From an uncultured Selenomonadales bacterium (GTDB lineage: Bacteria; Bacillota; Negativicutes; Selenomonadales; Selenomonadaceae), in assembly GCA_947307055.1 (NCBI GenBank), contig CAMZHX010000012.1:1-64000 (forward strand): a DNA stretch of 64,000 nucleotides, written 5' to 3'. Below are positions 1 through 9,700 of the stretch, piece by piece. Position numbers and translations under genes: made by a program. Position 1 is the stretch's first letter; each line of letters starts with the position of its first letter. The notes under the pieces were generated by a model. The model saw only the letters and a program-made list of their open reading frames with translations, had not been told where the DNA came from and ran no database searches.

Positions 1-1039
1 TGAAAATCGAAATGCCGCCGTTCGGGAAATATTTTTTATAAAGCGCGTGGTCGGGATGATTTTCAAGCGCAGGGTGATTGACCTTGTCGACTTTGGGATT
101 TTTGGCGAGGTAGTCGACGACCTTGAGCGCGTTTTCAACGTGACGTTCGACGCGCAAAGATAAAGTCTCGACGCCCTGCAAAAGTATGAACGCGCTAAGC
201 GGAGAAATAGCCGCGCCGGTGTCGCGCAGGAGAATCGCCCGAATGTATGTCACGAAAGCCGCCGCACCCAAAGCTTTGTAAAAGCTGACGCCATGATAAC
301 TCGGATTGGGCTCGACGAGCTGCGGGAACTTGCCGGACTTCTCCCAATCAAAGTTCCCGGACTCAACGATAACGCCGCCAAGTGTCGTTCCGTGTCCGCC
401 GATAAATTTCGTCGCGCTGTGAACAACTATATCCGCGCCAAACTCGAACGGGCGAATTTGATAAGGCGTCGCAAAAGTGTTATCGATAACGAGCGGAATT
501 TTATGTTTGTGCGCGATGTCGGCGACCGCTTGAATGTCAATCAACGTCGCGTTCGGATTGCCAACCGACTCGATGAAAATAAATTTTGTGTTGTCTTTAA
601 TGGCCGCCTCGAAAACGTCAACGCCTTTAGTCGGGTCAACAAAAGTCGTCTCAATCCCGAAGGCCGGCAACGTATGCTCGAAAAGATTAAAAGTGCCGCC
701 GTAAATGGTCGTGGCCGCAACGATATGATGACCTTGTTGGGCGAGGGCTTGAGCAACGTAAGTTACAGCCGCCGCGCCGCTCGCTACAGCTAATGCCGCC
801 GAGCCGCCTTCCAAAGCCGCAATGCGTTTCTCTAAAACGTCTTGAGTTGGATTAGTCAAACGCCCGTAAATATTTCCCGCGTCCTTTAATGCAAAACGAT
901 CTGCCGCGTGTTGGAAGTTGTGGAAGACGTAGGAAGTTGTCTGATAAATCGGGACGGCGCGGGCATCGGTGACGGGGTCAGCCTGTTCCTGCCCGACGTG
1001 CAGTTGAAGTGTTTCAAATTTATATTTGCGTTCACTCAT
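1..1039 (-). CDS. metY: O-acetylhomoserine sulfhydrylase, partial
   Basis: PLP-dependent Cys/Met metabolism enzyme that makes homocysteine from O-acetylhomoserine and sulfide in the cytoplasm. The frame reads from the ATG at 1039 for about 346 codons to the window edge without a stop. The family is usually about 425-430 residues, so roughly 80 C-terminal residues lie outside. The N-terminus has the family signature ([10 protein letters not shown], then [13 protein letters not shown]), and the PLP-lysine motif [11 protein letters not shown] is present. A GGAGGG site sits 6 bases before the ATG, behind a near-consensus promoter. The leader is only about 38 bases, too short for a SAM riboswitch. 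Cystathionine gamma-synthase relatives share the fold, but the start and the PLP motif fit MetY better. Confidence 0.93.
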   Translation of the reverse strand, partial: MSERKYKFETLQLHVGQEQADPVTDARAVPIYQTTSYVFHNFQHAADRFALKDAGNIYGRLTNPTQDVLEKRIAALEGGSAALAVASGAAAVTYVAQALAQQGHHIVAATTIYGGTFNLFEHTLPAFGIETTFVDPTKGVDVFEAAIKDNTKFIFIESVGNPNATLIDIQAVADIAHKHKIPLVIDNTFATPYQIRPFEFGADIVVHSATKFIGGHGTTLGGVIVESGNFDWEKSGKFPQLVEPNPSYHGVSFYKALGAAAFVTYIRAILLRDTGAAISPLSAFILLQGVETLSLRVERHVENALKVVDYLAKNPKVDKVNHPALENHPDHALYKKYFPNGGISIF

Positions 1040-1083
1040 TTAAATTCCCTCCAAAAAATTCATTGAACTATAACGCAGCTTGT

Positions 1084-1112
1084 ATAATAATTTACGATTA
1101 TGAATTTGTCAA
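1084..1112 (-). promoter_or_regulatory. metY promoter
   Basis: On the minus strand TTGACA (1107-1112), a 17-base spacer and TATTAT (1084-1089) form a near-consensus housekeeping promoter. The implied leader to the metY ATG is about 38 bases. Confidence 0.8.
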
Positions 1113-1123
1113 GCGGCTAAACT

Positions 1124-1870
1124 TTACAAGTCGTAGCCGATAAACGTCGTGACGACACTAGCTAATTTCTTTTTAGGCTCGTGAGTTGATTTTGAATCAG
1201 CTTGCGAATTTATTTTCTCGACGAGTTCAGCGAGTTTATCTGGCGTCGTGACTGCGAAGGGGATTTCGTCGATGTTCGGATTGCTCGCAAGAAACGACAT
1301 AAATTTAAAGCCTCTGATGAATTTCATATCTGCGCAGCCGATTATCAAATCAATTTCCGATTCGCTCAAAATTTTTTGCGCTTTCGGGATTGACGTTGCG
1401 ATTAAAGCTTCGTGCGGGAAATTCTTTTCGATTACCTCGCGCATTTCCTGTAAAATTTCTTCGTCGTCGCCGTAAAGCAAAATTCCCGAATAATTTTCCT
1501 GCGCGATTTTTTTCCCGACGCGCTCGACCAATTCGGCGGGCATGAACGGTTTCTTTATATAATCTGTGACGCCCAGCGTCCCGACTTTTTGAATATTTTC
1601 TACGTCGCCCGATGCCGTCAGCATCATGATTGGCACGTCTTTAATCCGCTCGTCGCCGCGAATTTCCTGCAGCGTCTCTATTCCGTCGAAATCCGGCATC
1701 ATTATATCGAGTAGGACAAGGCTAATATGTTGTTGGCGCAGGATTTCTAAGCCGTCAAGCCCGTTATCGGCCACGAGAACTTTGCACGGCAATTTCCGCT
1801 CCAAAATCATTTTCGCTATTTGCAAATTCATTTCGTCGTCGTCGATGACCAAAATTTTTTTCTCTCGCAT
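1124..1870 (-). CDS. double-receiver response regulator without output domain
   Basis: A 248-residue cytoplasmic protein. Residues 1-122 form a canonical CheY-like receiver: acidic cluster D10-D12, phospho-acceptor D55 in LLDIMMP, T86 in the MLTAS segment and K107 in KKPF. Residues about 127-222 align as a second receiver, but the phospho-acceptor position appears to be Cys179 (LIIGCADM), so it is probably a pseudo-receiver. No DNA-binding, GGDEF or enzymatic output follows. It is the last gene of the five-gene signalling operon, 12 bases after the hybrid kinase, with its own GGGGG ribosome site. It probably accepts phosphate from one of the two HPT-bearing kinases encoded upstream; that partnership is inference. 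Confidence 0.88.
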   Translation of the reverse strand: MREKKILVIDDDEMNLQIAKMILERKLPCKVLVADNGLDGLEILRQQHISLVLLDIMMPDFDGIETLQEIRGDERIKDVPIMMLTASGDVENIQKVGTLGVTDYIKKPFMPAELVERVGKKIAQENYSGILLYGDDEEILQEMREVIEKNFPHEALIATSIPKAQKILSESEIDLIIGCADMKFIRGFKFMSFLASNPNIDEIPFAVTTPDKLAELVEKINSQADSKSTHEPKKKLASVVTTFIGYDL

Positions 1871-1882
1871 AATTATTCCCCC

Positions 1883-4426
1883 TTAAAGTGTCGCGGCAAG
1901 TTTGGTTGCTTCTTCGGCGAGCGCGTCATAAAGTTGCATTGCTGCCGCGTGATTCTGTTTGATAAATTCTTCGCTCTGTTGCTTTTCGAGCTCGGAACTT
2001 GTTGCCGCCGTCAAAATTTTTCCTGACATTTCCAAAGCTTTCGCGGCCGCCGAAGTTTTTTCTCCGCCGATTGATAAAGCTGTCGACTTGAGCGAGTGCA
2101 CGAAGATTGTATAATTTTTCCAGTCTTGCGCGTCGAAGGTCTCTTGCAATTTTTGCATTTTATCGGGTTTGAGTTCGGCGAATTTCAGCAAGAAATCTTT
2201 ATAAAGGTCGGGCATTCCCGCGCTGTATTCCATTCCCATTTCGACGTTGATTAAATCGCTGATGGCTGTAAGTTTTTCATCTGGCGGCGATTTTTCTTGA
2301 GGCGTTGGCGTAGAAATTTTTTCTTCCGGCAAATATTTCATGAGCATTTGCTCCATTAAGTTTACGTCGATTGGCTTGCTGAGGTAATCGGTAAAGCCTT
2401 CGGCGAGTAATTTTTCGCGCGTGCCGGAGATAGCGTTTGCGGTCAGCGCGATTATTGGCGCGTCTTTGCTGAGGTTATTTTCCATAGTCCGCGCCATTTT
2501 CAACGTTTGAATTCCGTCGAGGCTGGGCATCATTTGGTCGAGGAAAATCAAATCGTAATGATGTTCAGCGAGTTTTTTTAGGCAAATCATGCCGCTCAAT
2601 GCCGTATCGATTTTGACTTTAGTCATTTTGAGAAGATTTGTAGCGACGAGCAGATTCATTTCGTTATCATCGACGACTAAAATTTCGGCGTCGGGCGCGA
2701 CGAATAGCGGTTGATATTTTTCTTTTGCAGAGGTTGGCTCGTCGGTGAATTCGCCGATTAACTCATCGCCGGCGATTTTTTGAGGAATCGTCACGACGAA
2801 AATTGAGCCTTCGCCGTAAACGCTTTGAACAGAAATTTTGCCGTTCATCATCTTGACGAGCTTATTTGTTATCGCGAGTCCTAAGCCGGTACCCTCGATA
2901 TTCTTATTCTTTTTCGCGTCGAAGCGTGCAAAGTCCTCGAAAATTTTTGGAATATCTTCGTTGCGAATGCCAATTCCGGTATCTTTGACGGTGAATTTTA
3001 AAATAGTTTCGTTGCTGGAAATTTTTTCGCTCTCGACGCTGAAAATTACGTCGCCGGCTCTGGTATATTTGACAGCGTTGCTTAAAAAATTCAGTACAAT
3101 TTGCCTAATCCGAACCGAATCACCGAATAAAATATTTTCGGTCGCGGGATTTACTTGCAATTTGAAGGATAAATTTTTCTTTTCGGCACGCGGGCGCATC
3201 ATCGTCACTAAACTTTTAATAACGTCGCTAAGCTTATAATTTTCCTCCGACAAATTAAATTTTCCGGATTCAATTTTGCTGAAGTCGAGAATATCGTTAA
3301 TCAAGCTCAACAAAGTTTCGCTAGCGGCGGCGGCATTTTGAGCGTAGCCGATGATGTCTGGATTTTGACTTTCGCGCAAAATCATCTCGTTCATGCCGAT
3401 AATTGCGTTAATTGGCGTGCGGATTTCATGGCTCATGTTGGCTAGGAACGCGCTTTTAGCGTTATTTGCGGCGTCAGCGGCCTCTTTTGCCTCGCGCAGA
3501 GCGTCACTTTCCTCAGCTTTTGTGCGCATTAGGAATAAATACGCGCTGACCAACGCCAAAACTATTAAAATTAACGTCCCGCCGCTCAATAACAGCGTGT
3601 AAATCCTAAAAATATCGCCCGCGACCGCATTCCACGGCACAAATCCTATCATTGTGCAATTAGTTTGCGGCAAATCCGTCGCGAAAAGGAAAAATTTTCC
3701 AAAAGAACTTTCGCAATAGACCGCCGCCGACCTATGTTTTTTCAATTTGTCGCGTATTTCCTTGAAACCTTTTTGGATTGTCACGTCCAAAAAAAATTCT
3801 TTATCTGTTTCGCCGTAATTTTTATATGGGATAATAATTCGCCCGTTTCGTTCCTGAATTAAAAGGCGCGTGTCCGAATTGTATTCCGCCAAGCCGAATA
3901 AATCTGTTAAGAGTTTTTCTCCGTAAAGCCGATAAATTACCGCTTGAACATTTCCGCCGCGCATGATCGGCACTGCGAATAAAATTCCTTTGCCGTTGCA
4001 ATAATCTACGACATTATTTCCGCGATAAGTCGACGGGAATCGCAAAAAATCCCATTTAGATATAATTTTCCCGTGAATTGCTGAACCGTCCAATTTCAGC
4101 AAGCCAACCGAAATATTTTCATTTTCCGCCTTTAAAATTGTTAAAAAATGTTCTTCTGTCGTTGAATCGGGATATTTTTCCAAATATTTTGCTGCCAATT
4201 TCAATTCTGCGAGTTCTTTTGCAAATCTTTCTTCGGCCACGATTGATAAATCTGCGGCTTGTTTTGCCATAGTTTTTTCGAGCGTTGCATTTAATAAATT
4301 GCTGACTTCTTGACGCATAAAAAAGCCCGCTAATATTAAAATTGCGAGTACGATTGTAAATTGCAGAATTATTTTTCTAATATATTTTTCGCTCAGTGAA
4401 AAGTCTTTATCATTCAAGCACCTCAA
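1883..4426 (-). CDS. hybrid sensor histidine kinase (HisKA-HATPase-REC-HPT)
   Basis: An 847-residue membrane kinase with a complete internal phosphorelay. An N-terminal membrane segment (about 20-37) and a second (about 277-300) bracket a roughly 240-residue extracytoplasmic sensor resembling a double Cache fold. Then come HisKA with H333 (MSHEIRTP), HATPase with GTGLGLAI, a receiver with D630 (LDQMMP) and an HPT domain with H777 (FVHSLKST). The start is uncertain: no ATG is in frame, and TTG at 4426 or at 4417 is possible. The beginning overlaps the end of the upstream BMP gene by 17 bases, suggesting translational coupling. The ligand is unknown; the adjacent binding protein is an obvious candidate input. 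Confidence 0.9.
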   Translation of the reverse strand: MRCLNDKDFSLSEKYIRKIILQFTIVLAILILAGFFMRQEVSNLLNATLEKTMAKQAADLSIVAEERFAKELAELKLAAKYLEKYPDSTTEEHFLTILKAENENISVGLLKLDGSAIHGKIISKWDFLRFPSTYRGNNVVDYCNGKGILFAVPIMRGGNVQAVIYRLYGEKLLTDLFGLAEYNSDTRLLIQERNGRIIIPYKNYGETDKEFFLDVTIQKGFKEIRDKLKKHRSAAVYCESSFGKFFLFATDLPQTNCTMIGFVPWNAVAGDIFRIYTLLLSGGTLILIVLALVSAYLFLMRTKAEESDALREAKEAADAANNAKSAFLANMSHEIRTPINAIIGMNEMILRESQNPDIIGYAQNAAAASETLLSLINDILDFSKIESGKFNLSEENYKLSDVIKSLVTMMRPRAEKKNLSFKLQVNPATENILFGDSVRIRQIVLNFLSNAVKYTRAGDVIFSVESEKISSNETILKFTVKDTGIGIRNEDIPKIFEDFARFDAKKNKNIEGTGLGLAITNKLVKMMNGKISVQSVYGEGSIFVVTIPQKIAGDELIGEFTDEPTSAKEKYQPLFVAPDAEILVVDDNEMNLLVATNLLKMTKVKIDTALSGMICLKKLAEHHYDLIFLDQMMPSLDGIQTLKMARTMENNLSKDAPIIALTANAISGTREKLLAEGFTDYLSKPIDVNLMEQMLMKYLPEEKISTPTPQEKSPPDEKLTAISDLINVEMGMEYSAGMPDLYKDFLLKFAELKPDKMQKLQETFDAQDWKNYTIFVHSLKSTALSIGGEKTSAAAKALEMSGKILTAATSSELEKQQSEEFIKQNHAAAMQLYDALAEEATKLAATL

Positions 4427-5519
4427 CTCCCCTCACGAGCCAATTTATATTTTCCAAAAGTGTATCATCGCTTATTGCCTCACCTTTTTTGCAACGAATT
4501 TTGCCCTGATTATCGTAAATTTCGCCCGCAAATATCAAATTATGGTAAATAATTCCCTGTTTTATCGATTCAATTTGCGAAATCATTTCTTTTGTGACGC
4601 TCGGCGAATAATCAGACAACGTGACTGCACCGCGATCTATCCCTAACCAATGATTTTTAACAGAATTTAATTCGCCTTTTAAATATCGCTGAATTATATC
4701 CGTGTAATACAAATCCCAGCGACAAATTACCGAAGTTAAATAATGTTCGGAATATCCGCTCAAAATTTCGTTATAAGCGATGAAGTCCACGCCGAATTTT
4801 TCTGCAACTTGCGCGGTTGCGTCTTCGTCCTGGTGATATGTCAAAACATCCGCGCCCGCCTCCTCAATCAATCGTTGCGCGTGAATTTTTTCTATTTCCT
4901 CGTTTTGCCAGGAGCCTGTCCACATTACGACGACTTTGGCCTTTGGATTTGTCCGCAAAACGCCCAAAGTGAACGCATTTATTCCGCGATTTACTTCGGT
5001 ATTTGGCATTGCGGCAACGTAGCCTATTACGTTCGATTTAGTTTTCATGCCCGCGAGCGCACCCGCCAAATATCGCGCTTGATACATTCTAACGAAATAC
5101 GCCGTCATATTTTTTGCGTGAACTTCGGCGGAATTGGTCGCAAATGCTATGCCGGGATATTCTCCGACCAAATTTTGAGCCTCAATCGAGTAGGAATAAC
5201 TTGCCAAAAAAATCATTCCCGCGCCATTTTCGGCTAAATTTTTTATTGCGGCGGGGCATTCTCCGCAATTTTCTTTGACTTTATCGCGAACTAGCAATTC
5301 AACGTCGAAATTTTCGCAAGCTGTCTTTATTCCGCGATATTGCGACTCATTCCATCCCGCAATTTTTATATCGCCGAGAATTATAAATCCGATTTTTTCG
5401 CGATGTTCTTCAAATTCGTAACTGAAATTAAAAATTACCATAACGAGCGGCGTTAATATTAAAAAGCTAAATATTGCCGCTATTAAATTGAAATTTTTAA
5501 GTTTAAGTAAGTAATTCAT
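4410..5519 (-). CDS. membrane-anchored BMP-family substrate-binding protein
   Basis: A 369-residue protein with one N-terminal membrane segment (about 12-33) and no lipobox, followed by a periplasmic-binding fold of the basic membrane protein (BMP/Med/PnrA) type. Supporting segments are the IGFIILGD opening strand, AGMIFLASYSYS, GYVAAMPNTEVNRG and the DVLTYHQDE region. Known BMP proteins bind purine nucleosides for ABC uptake or act as regulators such as Med. No permease or ATPase gene is nearby. It sits between a REC-GGDEF gene (12 bases) and a hybrid kinase (17-base overlap), so a role as a sensor subunit for the kinases is more likely than transport. That role is inference. The ribosome site is weak. 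Confidence 0.8.
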   Translation of the reverse strand: MNYLLKLKNFNLIAAIFSFLILTPLVMVIFNFSYEFEEHREKIGFIILGDIKIAGWNESQYRGIKTACENFDVELLVRDKVKENCGECPAAIKNLAENGAGMIFLASYSYSIEAQNLVGEYPGIAFATNSAEVHAKNMTAYFVRMYQARYLAGALAGMKTKSNVIGYVAAMPNTEVNRGINAFTLGVLRTNPKAKVVVMWTGSWQNEEIEKIHAQRLIEEAGADVLTYHQDEDATAQVAEKFGVDFIAYNEILSGYSEHYLTSVICRWDLYYTDIIQRYLKGELNSVKNHWLGIDRGAVTLSDYSPSVTKEMISQIESIKQGIIYHNLIFAGEIYDNQGKIRCKKGEAISDDTLLENINWLVRGVEVLE

Positions 5520-5531
5520 TGCAATTTACCG

Positions 5532-6794
5532 TTAAATTATCTTTTCCTGCTCAAAATTTATTGCAACTGCCAAATTTTTATCCAAGCGCGAAATTATTCT
5601 GTCACGAATTTTTAGCGAATCTTCTTCTGAAACTTCAGGCAGTAATATCAAAAATTTTTTCCCGTTTTGCGTTACGCAATCGCTTTTTCTCAGGGATTTC
5701 AACAAAATTTCTTTGAATTCTTCCGAAAAATCGCCTGACAACGTGAATTGCATTAAAATCAATCCGAGCTTATAATTTTCTGCAAGGCGAACTAAAAAGC
5801 GATATATTTGCTTAAAAATATTGAACTCGACGAAATATGCGCCCGATTCGTTATTTCTTTCGCCTAAAATCATTCTTATTTGCGAAATTCCTTCGACCAT
5901 CGATATTTTTTTGCTGTGATTCGCGCCGAAAATAGAAATTCCGTGTTTACCGTGCTGTTTGACTTCGTAAAGGGCTTTATCGGCTTTTTCGCACAATTTT
6001 TGGAAGTCTCTGCCCTCATCTGGCACGAAAACTGCGCCGATACTCGTTCCAAGCGGGATTTCCATATCATTTCCGAGCAAATTTTTAGCAGAAATTAAAA
6101 GTTGTTCATTAAGAAAGGTTGCTTTTGTTTTTAAAACGTTTTCGTCCGATATTTTTTCCAGAAATGCTATAAATTCATCGCCTCCCATACGTCCTGCCAA
6201 ATCGTTTTCGCGAATCACTTTTTTTATCAATTCCGCGAACAAAATTAGGATTTTATCGCCTGCTCCGTGCCCGTAAACATCATTTATCAGCTTAAAACTA
6301 TCCAAATCGAGCAAAAGCAATGCGCCCGACGATTTTTTTACCATTTCGCTGATTTTTTCGTGCGATGCCGATTTATTTAACAATTTTGTCAGCGAATCCG
6401 TTGAAACTGCCGCTTCGAGCCCGTGAATTTTGTCTAAATGCTCGATTATATTCCCGACTCGCCTCAAAAGTACATCGGGGCGAAACGGTTTGCGAATGTA
6501 ATCTGCCGCGCCCACTTCAAAGCCTTTTGTCTCGCTTTCGTCGCTTTCGTCGGCGGTCATGAACATTATCGGCACGGGTTCTTCGCTTTTTTCCTGCAAA
6601 ATCCTATGCAATTCGTACCCGTCCATTTCCGGCATCATTAAATCCGACAAAATCATGTCCGGACGCTCGTTTTCAAAGATTTTTATTGCTTCTTCGCCCG
6701 TTGTCGCCGTCAAAATCTCGTATTTTCGCGATAATATTCGCTCCGCCATCATCAACATCATTTCTTCATCGTCGACGACCAATATTTTATTCAT
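5532..6794 (-). CDS. REC-GGDEF response regulator (probable diguanylate cyclase)
   Basis: 420 residues. Residues 1-120 are a receiver with acidic pair D8-D9, phospho-acceptor D51 (SDLMMP) and the KPF lysine. Residues about 130-290 are a GGDEF domain with an intact GGDEF motif at 204-208, preceded by LTKLLNK, so c-di-GMP synthesis is expected. Residues about 310-420 look like a second, degenerate GGDEF half: SDCVTQNGKKF stands where the catalytic loop would be, followed by LLPEVSEED. That tail is unusual and may be regulatory. The gene overlaps the end of the upstream giant kinase by 8 bases and is 12 bases from the BMP gene, so it is probably phosphorylated within this pathway. Confidence 0.9.
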   Translation of the reverse strand: MNKILVVDDEEMMLMMAERILSRKYEILTATTGEEAIKIFENERPDMILSDLMMPEMDGYELHRILQEKSEEPVPIMFMTADESDESETKGFEVGAADYIRKPFRPDVLLRRVGNIIEHLDKIHGLEAAVSTDSLTKLLNKSASHEKISEMVKKSSGALLLLDLDSFKLINDVYGHGAGDKILILFAELIKKVIRENDLAGRMGGDEFIAFLEKISDENVLKTKATFLNEQLLISAKNLLGNDMEIPLGTSIGAVFVPDEGRDFQKLCEKADKALYEVKQHGKHGISIFGANHSKKISMVEGISQIRMILGERNNESGAYFVEFNIFKQIYRFLVRLAENYKLGLILMQFTLSGDFSEEFKEILLKSLRKSDCVTQNGKKFLILLPEVSEEDSLKIRDRIISRLDKNLAVAINFEQEKII

Positions 6795-9700
6795 TTTCCA
6801 GCCACTCCCCGATTTCCTCGCGAATTTTCTTGTAATCCGCCATTAAAACCTCATGATTCGCCAAAATTTTATCAGTCTCGTTATTTTTTGCGGCCAATTC
6901 CAGATTTTTAGCCTCTTCACTCAATTTTTCTGCGCCGATTGACATTGAAGTTGATTTTAGTGCGTGAATCAAAATTTGATAGTTTTTCCAGTCCTGCGCG
7001 GCGAATTTTTCTTGAATTTTGTCTGCTTTTTTGCCGTCCGCGAACGTTGTCAGCATTTGTATCATAAATTCTTTACTATCCATGCAATATTTCAAGCCGA
7101 CTTCCAAATTTATATCAGGACACATTTCCGCGAATTTTTTACGCTCTTTTTGGCTAAATTCGTCTTCGCCGACGCTTTCTTCTGTTTTTTCCTCGATTTT
7201 TTCTTCCAGAACGACTTTTTTATCCTCTTCGCTCTCGAATTTTATCATTTCGGGCGGTAAATGCCGTTCCAATATCCCTTCAAGCTCGGAAACTTCTATT
7301 GGTTTGCTCAAATAATCGTCGAATCCCTCGCGCAAATAAATTTCTCGCATTCCCGCTATCGCGCTCGCTGTCAGCATTACTACTATAGTTTTTTCGCTCA
7401 AAATCTTTTCTGCACGCATTTTTTTCAAAGTTTCGATACCATTCATGCCCGGCATCATATTATCTAGGAAAATTATATGGTAAAAATTCTTTTTTGCGAG
7501 CTCAATTCCCTCTTGACCGCTGTCGGCTAAGTCGGGAACAATCAAATTTCGCTTCAAGAGTCCTGTTATAACTTTTAAATTCATGTCGTTATCGTCGACA
7601 GCCAAAACTTTTGCGCCCGCCGCCGTCAAATATTTTTTCTCTGAATTTTTCGCGTGATTGTTATTTTTCTTGATTAAAAAGTCGCCTAAAGCTGTCCTAT
7701 CAATAATTTTTTGGCTCAAAACGAACGAAAACTCCGAACCTTTGCCATATTCGCTTGAAACTTCCAATTTGCTGCCCATCATCGTTAAAAGTTTCTGCAC
7801 AATCGATATTCCAAGCCCTGTACCCTCGATATTGCGATTTTTTTCCTCGTCGAGCCGCTGAAATGATAAAAATAGCTTGTCAATATCCTCTTCGCGAATT
7901 CCTATGCCCGTATCGCTGATTTTTACTTCCAAAATAAATGTGTCCGTGTCGATTTCTTTTCCGCTCATTTTCAACGTCACTGAGCCTTTATGTGTGTATT
8001 TTACCGCGTTCGTTAGCAAATTCGTTATTATTTGACGCAATCTAACATCATCGCCATATAAACTTCTCGGCAAAGTCGAAGATATTTCCGTTTTGAACTC
8101 CAAGCCCTTTTTTTTCGCCCGTTCGACCGTCATATTTACCAAATCGTTTATTAAATTCCCCATTTCGTAGCGCACGGGCACAATTTCCATTTTCCCGTCC
8201 TCGATTTTTGAAAAATCTAATATCGAATTGATTAAACTAAGCAAAGTTCGTCCCGCGCTCTGAATATTTCCCGCATAATCTAATATTTCTGGCGTTTTAC
8301 TCTCGCGCAAAATCATTTCGTTCATGCCGAGCACTGCATTTATTGGCGTCCTTATTTCGTGGCTCATTTGCGCTAAAAATTGCGATTTCGCCTTATTTGC
8401 CGCCGTTGCCGTGTCAGATGCTATTTTTAATTGCTGATTTACCGAATTTTGCCACCTCAATAGCCGATTTATCAGCGAACCCATTATCGCGACGCATATT
8501 GATAATAAAATTACAAAAAGTCCGCCCAATAACGTAATATGGCCGTAAATATTCCACAAATTATTCGCAACTATCACCGTAAATCCCGACGTTTTATTTT
8601 TTTTCGACAAACACGCTACCGAATTGTCCGCGTAATCTGTCAAAGTCATTACTTCGTTGCCGCCGTAATAAACTTTTGCGTATTCCGTGCTCGAAATTTC
8701 CGTCATATGGCGCATCGACAGCTGATAATTGCTGTTCGGGTGATTTATTATCATTCCGTTTTTATCGACCAGAAAAGCATAACCATTTTTGCTGTAACTT
8801 TCGCCTAAAACTTCGGTCAATTTGTCAATATAAAAATCTATGGCGAAAATCCCCAAAAAATCGCCGTTTTCCCCGTAAACCATTTGCGAAAGCGTCACGC
8901 AATACAAGCCCGTTTGCGCGTCGTAATATGGTGACGAGACGCTAAATCCGTCCTCAGATTGCTCCGTTTCAATATACCACGGCCGCTTATCAACATGCCA
9001 ATTCGGGTCGGTCGATTCCCAACCATTATTCATTATTACGGAATGTTCTTTATAGGGATTGGCCATGTAGCAAACCGAAATTTCCGGATAATTTTTAGCT
9101 AAATCGTCCAAAAATTTCACTGCAGATTGATAATCGTCCATAATTTTAGGATTTTCGCTGATTATGTTGGCGAACATGCCCAAAATACTTTTTTGACGCT
9201 CAACCCACATTGAAACTTGATGTTCGTAGGCGTCAAGCTCGCGATTCATTTTGGTATCGCCCCAACTTATCGTCGTATTAAAACACATTCCAAACGCACA
9301 AATCATCGCCAAAATCAGCACAGAAATTATTCCAATTCGAGAATAGCGACTGACTTTTGACAATTCTTTGTCCCGAAATTGTATTGCCGACGAAATTTTT
9401 TTGTCATTTGATACGATATTCGAGAACGAAAATAAATTGTCGAGCATATCCGAGAGTTTTAAGGCTGATTCTCGAACTTCTGCGGCTTTTTCTGTCGGAT
9501 TTGATTCGGAATGCATTGTTTCTACGCTTGCGGCGGTCAAAATTTTATGCAATGGGTCTCGCAATTCCCTTGAAAGTCGCGATAAAAATTCTTCCTTCAC
9601 GCGCAAAGCATTTTCCGCCATTAAGCCATTTTTCATCGCGTTGAGATATAAAACGATTATCGCCAATATCATTATCAGACTTAAAAGCGTCGCGAATATT

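Noticed and set aside
293-793. 166-codon plus-strand frame at the left edge
   Set aside because: It lies opposite metY, whose PLP motif and promoter are clear.
1040-1083. SAM riboswitch before metY
   Set aside because: The leader from the promoter is about 38 bases, too short for any known SAM riboswitch class.
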